A stretch of 64,000 nucleotides of DNA from Streptomyces sp. YIM 121038 (lineage in GTDB: Bacteria; Actinomycetota; Actinomycetes; Streptomycetales; Streptomycetaceae). The notes under the pieces were generated by a model, which saw only the letters and a program-made list of their open reading frames with translations, was not told the origin of the DNA and made no database searches. Position numbers and translations under genes: made by a program. The DNA lies in contig NZ_CP030771.1 in the NCBI RefSeq assembly GCF_006088715.1, forward strand, positions 1,116,001 through 1,180,000. Direction: 5' to 3'. This document shows positions 42,633-51,512 of this stretch, in pieces (position 1 is the first letter of the stretch; each line of letters starts with the position of its first letter).

Positions 42633-45600
42633 TCACCGGCGCACGAACAGGACCGCCGCCGTGCCGAGGGCGGGCACGTCGACGCTCACCTCCCCGTCCT
42701 CCAGGGGGAGTTCGGATCCCCTGCCGCCCAGGTAGCCCGCCCGGTGGGCGGCGCGCGCGGGGAAGCCGATCCGCACCCGGCACGCCACCGGCTCCTCGGC
42801 GAAGGACTGCAGCCGCAGCAGCGTCTCGCCCGCCCGGGGCGTGGTGGCGCCGACCAGGCGCACCCGCGGGTCGTCCAGGGCGGCGAAGCAGTGCGTGGCC
42901 GGGGCGTCCCCCGTCGCGCCCCGGGCCCGCACCGCCCGCAGCGGCCTGCTCCACGCCGCCGCCGTCCGGGTCCCGAGCCCGGTCGCCGTCGGACCGCAGG
43001 CGACGCTGTAGCGGAAGGTGAACGCGAAGCCCTGCTCGCTGGGGAAGTTGGTGTCCCACAGGTTGTTGTGGATCCAGGAGAAGACGGTGGCGGGCTCGTC
43101 GTGCCCGAGCGTCCTGGGGAACGGCGCGTACGGCAGCGCGATGTTGCCGAACTGCACGAGCGGCGCGTCCTGCGTGGACCAGGCGACCGCGAGCCCGTCG
43201 TCGGCCAGGGTCACCCAGCGGCGCACGGCCCGCATGTGCCGCGCCGAGCCCGGCACCACCGGGAGCCCGGTGCCGGTGGCTCCGCCGGAGGCCTCCATGC
43301 GGACGACGGGGTGGTCGAAGGCGAAGGGGAAGGCGAAGTAGGCGCTCTCCTTGCCGAGGGTCCGGTCCTTGTCGAGGCGGTTCTCGACGTCTAGCCGGGG
43401 CACGCCGCGCGGCAGCGTGAGCGTGACCCGCAGGCGGTTCGCGCCCACCGGACGGGTCTCGTACGTGATCGACTCCGCGGTCGCCGTGGAGGTGCGGCCG
43501 ATGAGCGCGGCGGGCGGGGCGACGGCACGCCGCCCCAGGTGCTCCAGGCGCTCGGAGGCCGTGGTGCGGCTGGAGTTGTGGTTGAAGGCCCCGGCGGTGG
43601 TGTAGCTGTCGTGGACGTATCCGTTGAAGCCGACGATCGCGTCGGCGCGCACGAGCTCGCGGCCGGTCGACTTGTCGATGATCGAGGCCACGCAGGCCTG
43701 GGCCAGGTCGACGCGGACGGCCAGGTACTCGTTCTCCAGGAGCGTGGGGTCGGGGTGGGCGGCGGCGCGCGCGGCGCTCTCTGCGGGGTCCTCGCGCTCG
43801 GTGCCGCCGGTGGGGTTCCAGCCGGTGGCGGCCTTGGCGACGGGGGGCGCGGCGCCTGGCTCGGCCCGCCCGGCGGCGGCCCGTACGTCGAGGCGCACCG
43901 AACCGGCGGACGGCACCTCGTCCACGCGGACCAGCAGGAAGCGGCCCGCGTCGCGGTGGTCGTCGTTGGTCTGCGGCCGCTCCTCGTGCGCCAGCGGGCG
44001 GCCGTCGCGGGCGTCGTGCACGGTGACCCGCCGGTCGAGCGGGACCGTGCTCTCCGGCAGGAAGATCCGTACGACGTCGGTGCGCGGCCAGGAGCAGGTG
44101 TTCACCACGTGGTACGTGGCCAGGGCGCCGGGCGCGGCGGCGAGCCGCTGGCCGAGCCTGGCCGAGGCGCGGCGCAGCAGCGCGGCGCCGTCGTCGTGGG
44201 CGCGCATCGCCTGTCCGTACTTCCAGTGCCACTGGTGCTCGCCGGAGTGGCCGCCCTCGTCGCCGTGCGTCCACGGGTCGCCGGCGCCCCAGGTGTGCTC
44301 GTCGAAGAGCGACACCGCCTCGTACACCCCGGCGGCGTCACGCGTGTCGTCCTCGGCCCCCGTGGCGTCGAGGAGAGCGGCGAACGTGCCGATGGTCTGG
44401 GCGTCGGCGACCGTGGACTGGGCGGTGCGGGCGAGCGACAGCGGGCGCGCGCCCGCGCCCACGCCGTCCACCCACCAGTCGGTCCAGTCGCCCTCGAAGG
44501 TGCGGATCCCGTCGCCGATCCTGGCCTCGGCGTCACGGAAGAAGTCCTCGTTGCGGGAGAGCCTGAGGCGCGGGTACGCCCAGGTCTCGTTCCAGCGGCG
44601 CACGGTCTCGGCGATGACGCGGCGCGGCGGCGCGTTGTCGCCGAACTTGCCCTGCACGCGCAGGTGGAGCACGTCCCACGGGTACGGTTCGCGCTTGACG
44701 TCCACGTGGTCCATGGCCCAGCCGAAGATGCCGCCCCGGTAGGGGTAGGGGTGGGTCGCCAGCGAGGTGAGGTAGGCGGGCAGCAGGTCGTCGACGTCCG
44801 CGTACGCGGTGTCGAAGCCGAGCAGCGGGCCCTCCATGTAGGCGAGGCCGTGCGGGGTGTCGGTGACCCACACCAGGACGCTCGCGCCGCTCGGGGCGCG
44901 CCAGCGGAAGAGGCGGGGCAACAGCTCGCCGCCGACGAGGTGCGGCACGGAGCGGCCCGCCCAGTTGTGCGCGACGGACAGATAGCGGACGCCCGCCTGG
45001 GCGAGGGCGTCGACGAGCCCGACGACCGCGCCCGGCACGTCGGTCTGCATCGCGGAGGTGAGGGTGATGCCGTGGCGTTCACGGAGCTCGTGGGCCGGGC
45101 GCAGCAGTTCGTGCAGCTCGTCCGTGGAGCAGGTCTCGGTGTGCAGGTTGAACGGCATCGCCGTCAGCTCGATGCGGCCCTCCCGTACGCGGCGCAGCAG
45201 TTCCTCGACCTGCTCGGCGGGCCGGGCGTCGGCCCACTGCCCCAGCGACCACAGGGACTCCACGCACCAGCGGAAGCGGGACTCGGAGGGCCAGTCGTCG
45301 GTCGCCCGGGTCAGCTCCAGACAGGAGTCGAGGAACGACAGGTGTTCGTTCAGGACCTGGCCCTGCGGGTCGGTGTAGCCGATGTCGAGGTGCGAGTGGT
45401 GCACCAGGTGGACCGTCCAGCGGCGCTGCGGGGTCAGCTGGACGGCGATCCCGTCGGCCCCCTGCGGCAGGCCCACGGTGAGGCGCGTCGCCGTGTCCAC
45501 GGCGGGCACCAGGAGCCGGGCGCCGCCGCCGGGCCCGGCCACGCGCTCCGCCCGCACCGCCGTGCCCGAGGCGGTGCGTACGGCCAACTCGGCGGGGACC

Positions 45601-45797
45601 CGGGCGCCGTCCACGGGGTCGATCCGCAGCGATTGGAGCAGGGTGCCGTCGGCCGCCTCCCGCAGCAGGGGTTCCTCGCTGAGCCGGAGCGCGGCGCCGT
45701 CGAGGGTGCCCTCGGCGCCGACCACGTCGGAGCGCAGGCTGGCGCGGACGCGGTCGTTGTCCCAGTCGGCGGTGCGGACCAGGGCCCGTGTGGTCAT
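42633..45797 (-). CDS. GH38 alpha-mannosidase
   Basis: A 1054-residue glycoside hydrolase family 38 enzyme that removes alpha-linked mannose. The zinc motif is VHLVHHSHLDIGYTD (about residue 130), the nucleophile Asp is expected in TSAMQTDVPG (about 253), and the C-terminal beta-sandwich includes LENEYLAVRVDLAQACVASI and FEWDTNFP-like DTNFPSEQGFAFTFR. No signal peptide, so mannosides are probably imported first. ATG at 45797 follows GGGGAG. It lies directly behind the two ABC permease genes. Length is usual for the long bacterial class. Confidence 0.88.
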   Translation of the reverse strand: MTTRALVRTADWDNDRVRASLRSDVVGAEGTLDGAALRLSEEPLLREAADGTLLQSLRIDPVDGARVPAELAVRTASGTAVRAERVAGPGGGARLLVPAVDTATRLTVGLPQGADGIAVQLTPQRRWTVHLVHHSHLDIGYTDPQGQVLNEHLSFLDSCLELTRATDDWPSESRFRWCVESLWSLGQWADARPAEQVEELLRRVREGRIELTAMPFNLHTETCSTDELHELLRPAHELRERHGITLTSAMQTDVPGAVVGLVDALAQAGVRYLSVAHNWAGRSVPHLVGGELLPRLFRWRAPSGASVLVWVTDTPHGLAYMEGPLLGFDTAYADVDDLLPAYLTSLATHPYPYRGGIFGWAMDHVDVKREPYPWDVLHLRVQGKFGDNAPPRRVIAETVRRWNETWAYPRLRLSRNEDFFRDAEARIGDGIRTFEGDWTDWWVDGVGAGARPLSLARTAQSTVADAQTIGTFAALLDATGAEDDTRDAAGVYEAVSLFDEHTWGAGDPWTHGDEGGHSGEHQWHWKYGQAMRAHDDGAALLRRASARLGQRLAAAPGALATYHVVNTCSWPRTDVVRIFLPESTVPLDRRVTVHDARDGRPLAHEERPQTNDDHRDAGRFLLVRVDEVPSAGSVRLDVRAAAGRAEPGAAPPVAKAATGWNPTGGTEREDPAESAARAAAHPDPTLLENEYLAVRVDLAQACVASIIDKSTGRELVRADAIVGFNGYVHDSYTTAGAFNHNSSRTTASERLEHLGRRAVAPPAALIGRTSTATAESITYETRPVGANRLRVTLTLPRGVPRLDVENRLDKDRTLGKESAYFAFPFAFDHPVVRMEASGGATGTGLPVVPGSARHMRAVRRWVTLADDGLAVAWSTQDAPLVQFGNIALPYAPFPRTLGHDEPATVFSWIHNNLWDTNFPSEQGFAFTFRYSVACGPTATGLGTRTAAAWSRPLRAVRARGATGDAPATHCFAALDDPRVRLVGATTPRAGETLLRLQSFAEEPVACRVRIGFPARAAHRAGYLGGRGSELPLEDGEVSVDVPALGTAAVLFVRR

Positions 45798-45822
45798 GCG
45801 GATCTCCCCGGGTGGCGGGCGG

Positions 45823-46707
45823 TCAGCGGACGGACGCGGCCATGCCGCGCAGGAACAGGCCGCGGAACACGAGGAACAGCAGCAGCGTGGGCACGGACAC
45901 GACGAGGGCGCCCGCGAGGATCACGGGCGGCCCGCTGGAGGCGTAGGTGGCGCGGAGGGTGGCGAGCGAGGCCATGACCGGCTGGACGTCGCGGCTGCGG
46001 CTGAGGGTGAGCCCGAGCAGCAGGTCGTTCCAGACTGCGGTGAACTGGAAGAGGAAGGCGGCGCCGAGCCCGGACCGCATCAGCGGCACGTGGATGCGCC
46101 AGAAGACGCGAGTGAAGGAGGCCCCGTCGATGAGCGCCGCCTCCGTCAACTCGGGCGGCATCGTGGTCATCTGATTGCGGATCAGGAAGAAGGCGAACGG
46201 CACCGCCCAGGCGACGTAGACGAGCATCAGGCCGAGCCGGGTGTCGTACAGATCGGCGTCCGCGTACAGGCCGAACAGCGGCGCGAGGAAGACCTGCAGC
46301 GGGAACAGCGTCCCGGAGTAGATCAGCCAGAACCAGAAGGCGGGCCGCGGGATCGGCAGGACGACCACCGCGAACGCCGCCATGGCCGCGACGAGCACCG
46401 CGAGCAGGCCGCACACGACGGCGTACAGGAGCGAGGCCTGGAAGCTGTCGCCGATGCCCGCCTCGTCCCAGGCCGTCCTCACGTTGTCGACGAGCGCGAA
46501 GCCCTGGAAGGTCCAGTCGGGCTTGCCCTCGTACGCGGCCACGGGGGTCAGCGCGTTGACGACGAGCAGGTACAGCGGGAGCAGCCAGAGCGCGACGCAC
46601 CCGGCGACGAAGGCGTGCAGTCCTATGCGGCTAAACCGCCGCCGCTCTCGCGGACCCCACTCCCGCCATCGTGGTTCCTCAATTGATGGTTGCGGCGCAT
46701 CCGCCAT
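45823..46707 (-). CDS. carbohydrate ABC transporter permease, MalG-type
   Basis: A 294-residue permease with six helices. The EAA loop facing the ATPase is visible as LTEAALIDGASFTRVFWRIHVPLMR. The N-terminal helix (LHAFVAGCVALWLLPLYLLVVN) is typical of CUT1 MalG-type permeases. ATG at 46707 follows GAGGGAGGGA. It pairs with the permease 14 bases upstream and imports sugar for the mannosidase. No ATPase gene is in the locus, as is common where the shared MsiK ATPase is used. Confidence 0.88.
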   Translation of the reverse strand: MADAPQPSIEEPRWREWGPRERRRFSRIGLHAFVAGCVALWLLPLYLLVVNALTPVAAYEGKPDWTFQGFALVDNVRTAWDEAGIGDSFQASLLYAVVCGLLAVLVAAMAAFAVVVLPIPRPAFWFWLIYSGTLFPLQVFLAPLFGLYADADLYDTRLGLMLVYVAWAVPFAFFLIRNQMTTMPPELTEAALIDGASFTRVFWRIHVPLMRSGLGAAFLFQFTAVWNDLLLGLTLSRSRDVQPVMASLATLRATYASSGPPVILAGALVVSVPTLLLFLVFRGLFLRGMAASVR

Positions 46708-46721
46708 GAAAAATCCCTCCC

Positions 46722-47702
46722 TCAGGCCCTCGACCAGCCCGTGTCGGGCATCTGGCGGCTCAGATAGAGCCAGGACGAGGCGACGACGACCACGGAGAGC
46801 ACGAGGGCGATCGCCGAGCCGTAGCCGACGTGGAAGAGGCGGAACGTCTCGCGGTACATGGTCAGGGCGAGGGTCTCGGAGGAGCGGGACGGGCCGCCCT
46901 GGGTGAGGATCCAGATCATGTCGAAGGCCTTCAGACTGTTGACGATGGCCATGCCGACCACGACGACGGTCACGGCGCGCAGCTGCGGCACCGTGATGTA
47001 CCGGAACATGCGCCAGCCGCTCGCGCCGTCCAGCTGGGCCGCCTCGACGGTGTCCCGGGGGATGGCGCGCAGGCCGATGGCGAAGAGCACCACGTTCAGG
47101 CCGGTCGCCTGCCAGGTGCTCGCGACGATCAGCGCCAGGGTGTTCTGCGGCCACTCCAGGAGCCAGGTCTGCGCCCACGCGTCGAGGCCGACGGCGCGCA
47201 GGGCCTGGTTGACGGCGCCGTCGGAGGTCAGCATGAAGTACCACAGGGCCGCGGTGGCGGTCCCGGAGATCGCGAAGGGCAGCACGATCACCAGCTGGGC
47301 GACGCCGCCCCAGCGGAGGCGGTGCGTGGCCAGGGCGATGACGAGCCCGGCGAGCACCGGCAGGAGCAGCGTCCCGGCCACCCACATCAGGGTGTTGAGC
47401 AGGGAGCGGCCGAAGACGGGGTCGTCGGCGAGCCGGGTGTAGTTGTCGAGCCCGGTGTAGCTGCTCGTGAAGCCGTTGTCCTCGAAGAAGCTGCCGTACA
47501 CGCTGCGCAGGAACGGGTAGACGAGCAGCACGCCCACGAACGCGAAGGCGGGCAGGGCCCAGGGCAGCGCGGTCAGCGGCCCGCCGAGCCGGGCGCCGGG
47601 GCGTACGGCGTGGTGCGGGGTGCGCAGGGGCACGCGGCGCCGGACGCGGCGTTCGCGGGCGCCGCGCGCCGGCGTCCCTGCGGGGGTCACGGTCCCGGTC
47701 AT
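46722..47702 (-). CDS. carbohydrate ABC transporter permease, MalF-type
   Basis: A 326-residue CUT1 permease with six helices after an Arg-rich cytoplasmic start. The EAA loop is VEAAQLDGASGWRMFRYITVPQL. FGRSLLNTLMWVAGTLLLPV marks the start of the core. ATG at 47702 overlaps the stop of the binding-protein gene (ATGA), and the MalG-type permease follows after 14 bases. Partner of the mannoside importer. Confidence 0.88.
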   Translation of the reverse strand: MTGTVTPAGTPARGARERRVRRRVPLRTPHHAVRPGARLGGPLTALPWALPAFAFVGVLLVYPFLRSVYGSFFEDNGFTSSYTGLDNYTRLADDPVFGRSLLNTLMWVAGTLLLPVLAGLVIALATHRLRWGGVAQLVIVLPFAISGTATAALWYFMLTSDGAVNQALRAVGLDAWAQTWLLEWPQNTLALIVASTWQATGLNVVLFAIGLRAIPRDTVEAAQLDGASGWRMFRYITVPQLRAVTVVVVGMAIVNSLKAFDMIWILTQGGPSRSSETLALTMYRETFRLFHVGYGSAIALVLSVVVVASSWLYLSRQMPDTGWSRA

Positions 47703-49003
47703 GTCTCGCCCGCCTCCCGCCACACCTTCCAGGCCTCGTCGGCGCGGCCCTGCATGGTGCGCAGGACCTTCCGGTACGAGGAGGGGTCGAGCAGGAATCC
47801 GGCGAGGTCGTCGACGGTGGCCTCGACGAGTTCGGGCGGGCCCTGCTCCCAGAAGCGGTTGAGCAGCCACAGGCGGTCGCCGCGGACCTTCTTCTGGAGT
47901 GCGGCGATCACCGGGTTGGCGGGCGTGACCCGGGGGTTGGGGCAGCCGTCCTGGAGGGTGTGCGAGAAGGCCTTCATCACGGCCGGGTGCAGCCAGGCTC
48001 CGGTCGCCCGCACGGCCTCGTCGTGGTCGGGTCCCTTGACGGTGGCGACGAGGGCGCTGGACTCGAAGACGACGCTGGGGCGGGCCCCGGGCTCGGCCAT
48101 GGGCAGGACGAAGGCGCTCATGTTCCTGCCGGGCTCGGCGCCCGCGGCCACGAGCGTGGAGCCGAGCCAGGTGCCGCAGGGCACCATGCCGACCCTGCCG
48201 TGCACGAGCGCCGCGGCGGCGTCGACGTGGTTCATGTCCATCGGCGTGAACCAGTCCCGGTCGAAGAAAGAGACCAGGGTGCGCAGGGCGCGCTCGGCGC
48301 GCGGGTCGGTGTAGCGCGCGCGGCCGTTCATCAAGTCGTCGTAGAAGCGCGGGTCCTGGCGGCTGAGGACCTCCTGGAACCAGATGAAGGCGGGCCAGCG
48401 GCCGTCGGCGGTGCCGTGCAGCGGCGTCACCTCGTTGCGCTTGAGCCGGGCGCAGGCGGCGAGGAAGTCGTCCCAGGTGCGCGGCGGCTTCAGGCCGTGC
48501 TCGGCGAACACCTCGGGGTTGTGGAACACCACCCAGTACGCGAGGTTCATCGGCAGGCCGTAGACGCGCCCCCGCTCGGTGAACGCGGAGCGCAGCGAGG
48601 GGTCGGCCCAGCCCTTGCGCTCGGCGCGGTCCCACGCCGCGGAGAGGTCGACGACGCCGCCGGTGCGGGCCAGGTCCTTGAGGCGGTAGCCGGACCAGTA
48701 CTTGAGCAGGTCCGGGGTCTTGCGGGTGCGCAGCGAGGACTTGACGACCTGCTCGAAGGATTCGAGGAGCGGGTTGACCTCGGGGACGAGCCGCAGCCCC
48801 GCGACGTCCTGCATGGCCTTGCCCGCGGCCGTCATCGGCGCGGCCCAGGCGGCGCTGTCCCCGAACACGCCCACCTTGCCCCGGGGTTGGCCCGTGGCGG
48901 TGCCGCAGGCCGTGGCGAGGGCTCCGGCGGCGGCCGCGGCGGCGCCGGTGATCAGCGTGCGACGTGCCGGAGCGGGTGGCGCGGTGGGCGTGGTACCTGA
49001 CAT
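47699..49003 (-). CDS. extracellular solute-binding lipoprotein of the mannoside importer
   Basis: A 434-residue sugar-binding protein. The signal peptide ends in a lipobox (GALATAC, Cys about residue 33), so it is anchored outside the membrane. The mature protein has family features KTPDLLKYWSGYRLKDLA and NLAYWVVFHNPEVFAEHGLKPP. It is the first gene of the operon, 101 bases after the LacI-type operator. ATG at 49003 follows GGGGG. The cluster suggests mannose oligosaccharides as ligand; this is inferred. Confidence 0.87.
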   Translation of the reverse strand: MSGTTPTAPPAPARRTLITGAAAAAAGALATACGTATGQPRGKVGVFGDSAAWAAPMTAAGKAMQDVAGLRLVPEVNPLLESFEQVVKSSLRTRKTPDLLKYWSGYRLKDLARTGGVVDLSAAWDRAERKGWADPSLRSAFTERGRVYGLPMNLAYWVVFHNPEVFAEHGLKPPRTWDDFLAACARLKRNEVTPLHGTADGRWPAFIWFQEVLSRQDPRFYDDLMNGRARYTDPRAERALRTLVSFFDRDWFTPMDMNHVDAAAALVHGRVGMVPCGTWLGSTLVAAGAEPGRNMSAFVLPMAEPGARPSVVFESSALVATVKGPDHDEAVRATGAWLHPAVMKAFSHTLQDGCPNPRVTPANPVIAALQKKVRGDRLWLLNRFWEQGPPELVEATVDDLAGFLLDPSSYRKVLRTMQGRADEAWKVWREAGET

Positions 49004-49104
49004 GGGCGGCCCCCAAGTGGGTCCCGTGCGTCCCGGGTCGTCCCCCGGGTTGTACCGGCGTGTACCGAGCGGCACCGGGTGCGCCCGGGGCGTGCCCCGG
49101 CCCG

Positions 49105-49120
49105 GTGTTAGCGTTAACAC
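49105..49120. promoter_or_regulatory. LacI-type operator of the mannoside operon
   Basis: GTGTTAGCGTTAACAC has perfect 6-bp arms around GCGT, with a central CG step as in LacI-family operators. It lies 102 bases before the binding-protein start, where the promoter should be. Confidence 0.75.
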
Positions 49121-49233
49121 GAGCGAGTTGGAGCGTCGCGGCGGCGGGGGCGGATGTCAAGGCCCGTCGCACCGTTCAGGCCATTTCGCCCTCCTGACGG
49201 TTCGGCCCGGTCAGCGCTCGGTCAGCGGCCCGG

Positions 49234-50418
49234 TCAGCGGAGGTCGCGGATGAGGGTGCGCAGGACGGAGTCCACCCTCGCCTCGTCGAACTCCTCGGAG
49301 CCGACGAGCAGGGTCACGGCCCGGCGGCCGTCGTCGGTGACGGCGTTCCTGATTTTGTGGCCGGTCTCCATGAAGCCGCTGTGCCCCCAGGTGACGAAGC
49401 CCTTGGTGTGCTCGTGGCGCTCGGCGCCCAGGCCGTAGCGCGCGCCCCGCTCCGTGGGGTCGGGGACGGTCCGCTTCATCTCGGCCAGCTGGGCCGGGGC
49501 CAGCAGCTTCCCGGACATCAGCGCGGACCAGAACGCGGTGACGTCGGCACCGGTGGAGACGAGCGCGCCCGACGCGTCGGCCCCGGAGGTGTTCCACTCC
49601 GTCCAGTCGAGGAGCTTCCCGGACCGCTTCACATAGCTGCGCAGGTCCGGCTCAGGGAGCGTGGTCCGGTCGCCGGGCCAGTACGTGCCGCGCAGTCCCA
49701 GGCGCTTGACGATCCGCTCGGTGATCTCGGTGCCGATGCCGCGCCCGGTGACCTTCGTGACGATCAGTCCGACCAGGTTGTAGTTGGTGTTGGAGTACGA
49801 GAAGGGCTCGTCCTCGGGCGGGGGCAGGGTCAGCGCCTGCTTGACCGTCCGCAGGGGGTCCACGTGGTCCCAGCGGTGGGCCAGTTCGTCGTCCCAGAAC
49901 GGCGCGTCCAGGTAGTCGGGCAGGCCGCTGGTGTGCTGGAGCAGCTGCCGGATCGTGATCCTGCGCCCGTCGTAGGGCCCGGACCGGACCAGACCGGGAA
50001 GGTGGTGGTCAACGGTGTCGTCGAGCCCGAGTCTGCCTTCGCCGACGAGCTGGAGCACGACGGTGGCCGTCCAGGCCTTGGTGTTGCTGGCGATGCGGCT
50101 GTGCTCGCGGCCGGTCGCCTCGCGGCCCGTCCTGAGGTCGGCGAGGCCCACGCCCCTGGTCAGGAGACCACAGCGAGGGCTCTTCACCGCCACGCCGATC
50201 CCCGAGGCACCGGCCCGCGCCAGCTCCTTCAGCGCCGCCCGGACGGGCTTCACGTCACACCCCGGTGCCGTGGCCGACGCGGCCGGAGCCGTCAGCAAGG
50301 AGACGGTGACCGCCAGAGCGGCGACACCGCTCGTCCTCCGGCGTGTCCCGCGCCTTGTTCCACCTGTGGTCCCACCTCTTGTCCCACGTGTGGTCCCACC
50401 TGTTGTCCCACGTCGCAT
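49234..50418 (-). CDS. secreted serine hydrolase (beta-lactamase/D-Ala-D-Ala carboxypeptidase fold)
   Basis: A 394-residue penicillin-recognising-type serine hydrolase. The catalytic SxxK is in RIASNTKAWTA, the second motif is YSNTNYNLVG (Tyr-x-Asn), and the third is WGHSGFMETG (His-x-Gly). Substrate may be D-Ala-D-Ala peptides or esters. The N-terminus is odd: MRRGTTGGTTRGTRGGTTGG continues into RRGTRRRT before the export signal (VAALAVTVSLLTAPAASATA). This run is encoded by a tandem DNA repeat. ATG at 50418 follows GAGGGAGA. Confidence 0.85.
   Translation of the reverse strand: MRRGTTGGTTRGTRGGTTGGTRRGTRRRTSGVAALAVTVSLLTAPAASATAPGCDVKPVRAALKELARAGASGIGVAVKSPRCGLLTRGVGLADLRTGREATGREHSRIASNTKAWTATVVLQLVGEGRLGLDDTVDHHLPGLVRSGPYDGRRITIRQLLQHTSGLPDYLDAPFWDDELAHRWDHVDPLRTVKQALTLPPPEDEPFSYSNTNYNLVGLIVTKVTGRGIGTEITERIVKRLGLRGTYWPGDRTTLPEPDLRSYVKRSGKLLDWTEWNTSGADASGALVSTGADVTAFWSALMSGKLLAPAQLAEMKRTVPDPTERGARYGLGAERHEHTKGFVTWGHSGFMETGHKIRNAVTDDGRRAVTLLVGSEEFDEARVDSVLRTLIRDLR
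50344..50412. repeat. short tandem repeat encoding Gly-Thr-Thr/Arg run
   Basis: Units resembling GGTCCCACCTGTTGT and CCCACGTGTGGT repeat about four to five times with small changes, at the start of the serine hydrolase gene. They encode a Gly/Thr/Arg repeat ahead of the signal peptide. Such DNA can change length by slippage. Confidence 0.65.
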
Positions 50419-50759
50419 GAAGTCTCCCTCTTTCCTGCGCGGTCGCTCGCGGCGCGACCGGTCACGCCCAGCGTCGGGCCCCGACCGGACAGGGGCATGC
50501 GGCAGCCGTCCAGGGATTCCGCGCGCGGTTTGTGCGCTCGGCCAACAGGCCGTCGCGTCCGGTCTGCTAGACGGCAGGGCGGCGGGTGGACGGCCGGACG
50601 GCCAGGGGGTGAAAACCGGTTGCCCGGCCCCCTGCCGGGGCCGCAAGCTCAGCGCATGGTCCTCGCACCCACACCCACGTTGCCGCTCGCCCCCGCCGAC
50701 CGTCCGGCGCGTGGCCAGCAGCAGCCCGGCCGTCCGTGGAGGTCCGCGCCGCCGCTCCG
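50419..50759. other. 341-base divergent region
   Basis: Lies between the serine hydrolase and LysE-type genes, which point apart. Two promoters are expected. I see no gene or strong dyad. Confidence 0.45.
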
Positions 50760-51389
50760 GTGAACGGGCACCTGGTCGCGGGGCTCGTCGCCGGGTACGG
50801 CATCGCCATGCCGGTGGGAGCGGTCGCGACGTATCTGGTGGGGCTCACCGCCCGGACGTCGTGGCGGGTGGGGGCGTGCGCCGCCCTCGGGGTGGCGACG
50901 GCCGACGGGCTGTACGCCCTGGTCGCCACCGTCGCGGGGGCCGCCGCGGCCCCTGTCGTCGCACCGGTGATGGGCCCGCTGCGCTGGGTCTCCGCCTGCG
51001 TCCTGGTCGTCCTCGCGGCACGCGCGGCCACGGCGGCCGTCCGCCGGTACCGCGCCCCGCGCACGGCCGCGCCCCGCGACGGCGCCCCGCCGACCCCGGC
51101 TCGCGCGTACACCGCCTTCCTCGGCATCACCCTGCTCAACCCCACCACCGTCGTGTACTTCGCGGCGCTCGTGGTGGGCAGCGGGTCCGGCGCGGACCCG
51201 GACCGCCTCGGGCAGGCGGTGTTCACGCTCGCCGCCTTCGTGGCCTCCGCGAGCTGGCAACTGCTGCTCGCCGGGGGCGGGGCGCTCCTGGGCCGCGTCC
51301 TGACGGGCCGCCGGGGCCGCCTCGTCACGGCGCTGACGTCCAGCGCGGTGATCACGGCGTTGGCGGTGCGTCTGCTGGTGGCGGGGTGA
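50760..51389 (+). CDS. LysE-family transporter
   Basis: A 209-residue membrane protein with about six helices. AGYGIAMPVGAVATYLVGLT holds the first conserved Pro-Gly motif and LGITLLNPTTVVYFAALVVG the NP motif of the second half. Exports amino acids or related compounds. GTG at 50760 matches the family start; GTG at 50736 extends it by eight residues. GGAGG lies about 20 bases before the chosen start, too far to decide. Substrate unknown. Confidence 0.8.
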   Translation: MNGHLVAGLVAGYGIAMPVGAVATYLVGLTARTSWRVGACAALGVATADGLYALVATVAGAAAAPVVAPVMGPLRWVSACVLVVLAARAATAAVRRYRAPRTAAPRDGAPPTPARAYTAFLGITLLNPTTVVYFAALVVGSGSGADPDRLGQAVFTLAAFVASASWQLLLAGGGALLGRVLTGRRGRLVTALTSSAVITALAVRLLVAG

Positions 51390-51432
51390 GTCCTCCTCCC
51401 GGCCGTGGGCCCGAGGCCGCCATGGCCGAGCG

Positions 51433-51474
51433 GGGCCGGATAGTGTACCTACTAGTATGTACACGATCCGGCCC
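51433..51474. promoter_or_regulatory. 42-bp inverted repeat upstream of the tautomerase gene
   Basis: An inner 22-bp dyad (GTGTACCTACT and AGTATGTACAC, one mismatched pair) is flanked by GGGCCGGAT and ATCCGGCCC, so the whole element is an extended inverted repeat. The ACTAGT core with GTAC flanks looks like a TetR- or MarR-type operator. As RNA it would form a long hairpin. No regulator gene is adjacent. Confidence 0.75.
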
Positions 51475-51512
51475 GGCCCCGGGCGCACCGCACCTCCAGA
51501 AGGAGTCCCGCC

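Noticed and set aside
50344..50412. CRISPR-like repeats at the serine hydrolase start
   Set aside because: Units are short, contiguous and coding, without unique spacers or cas genes.
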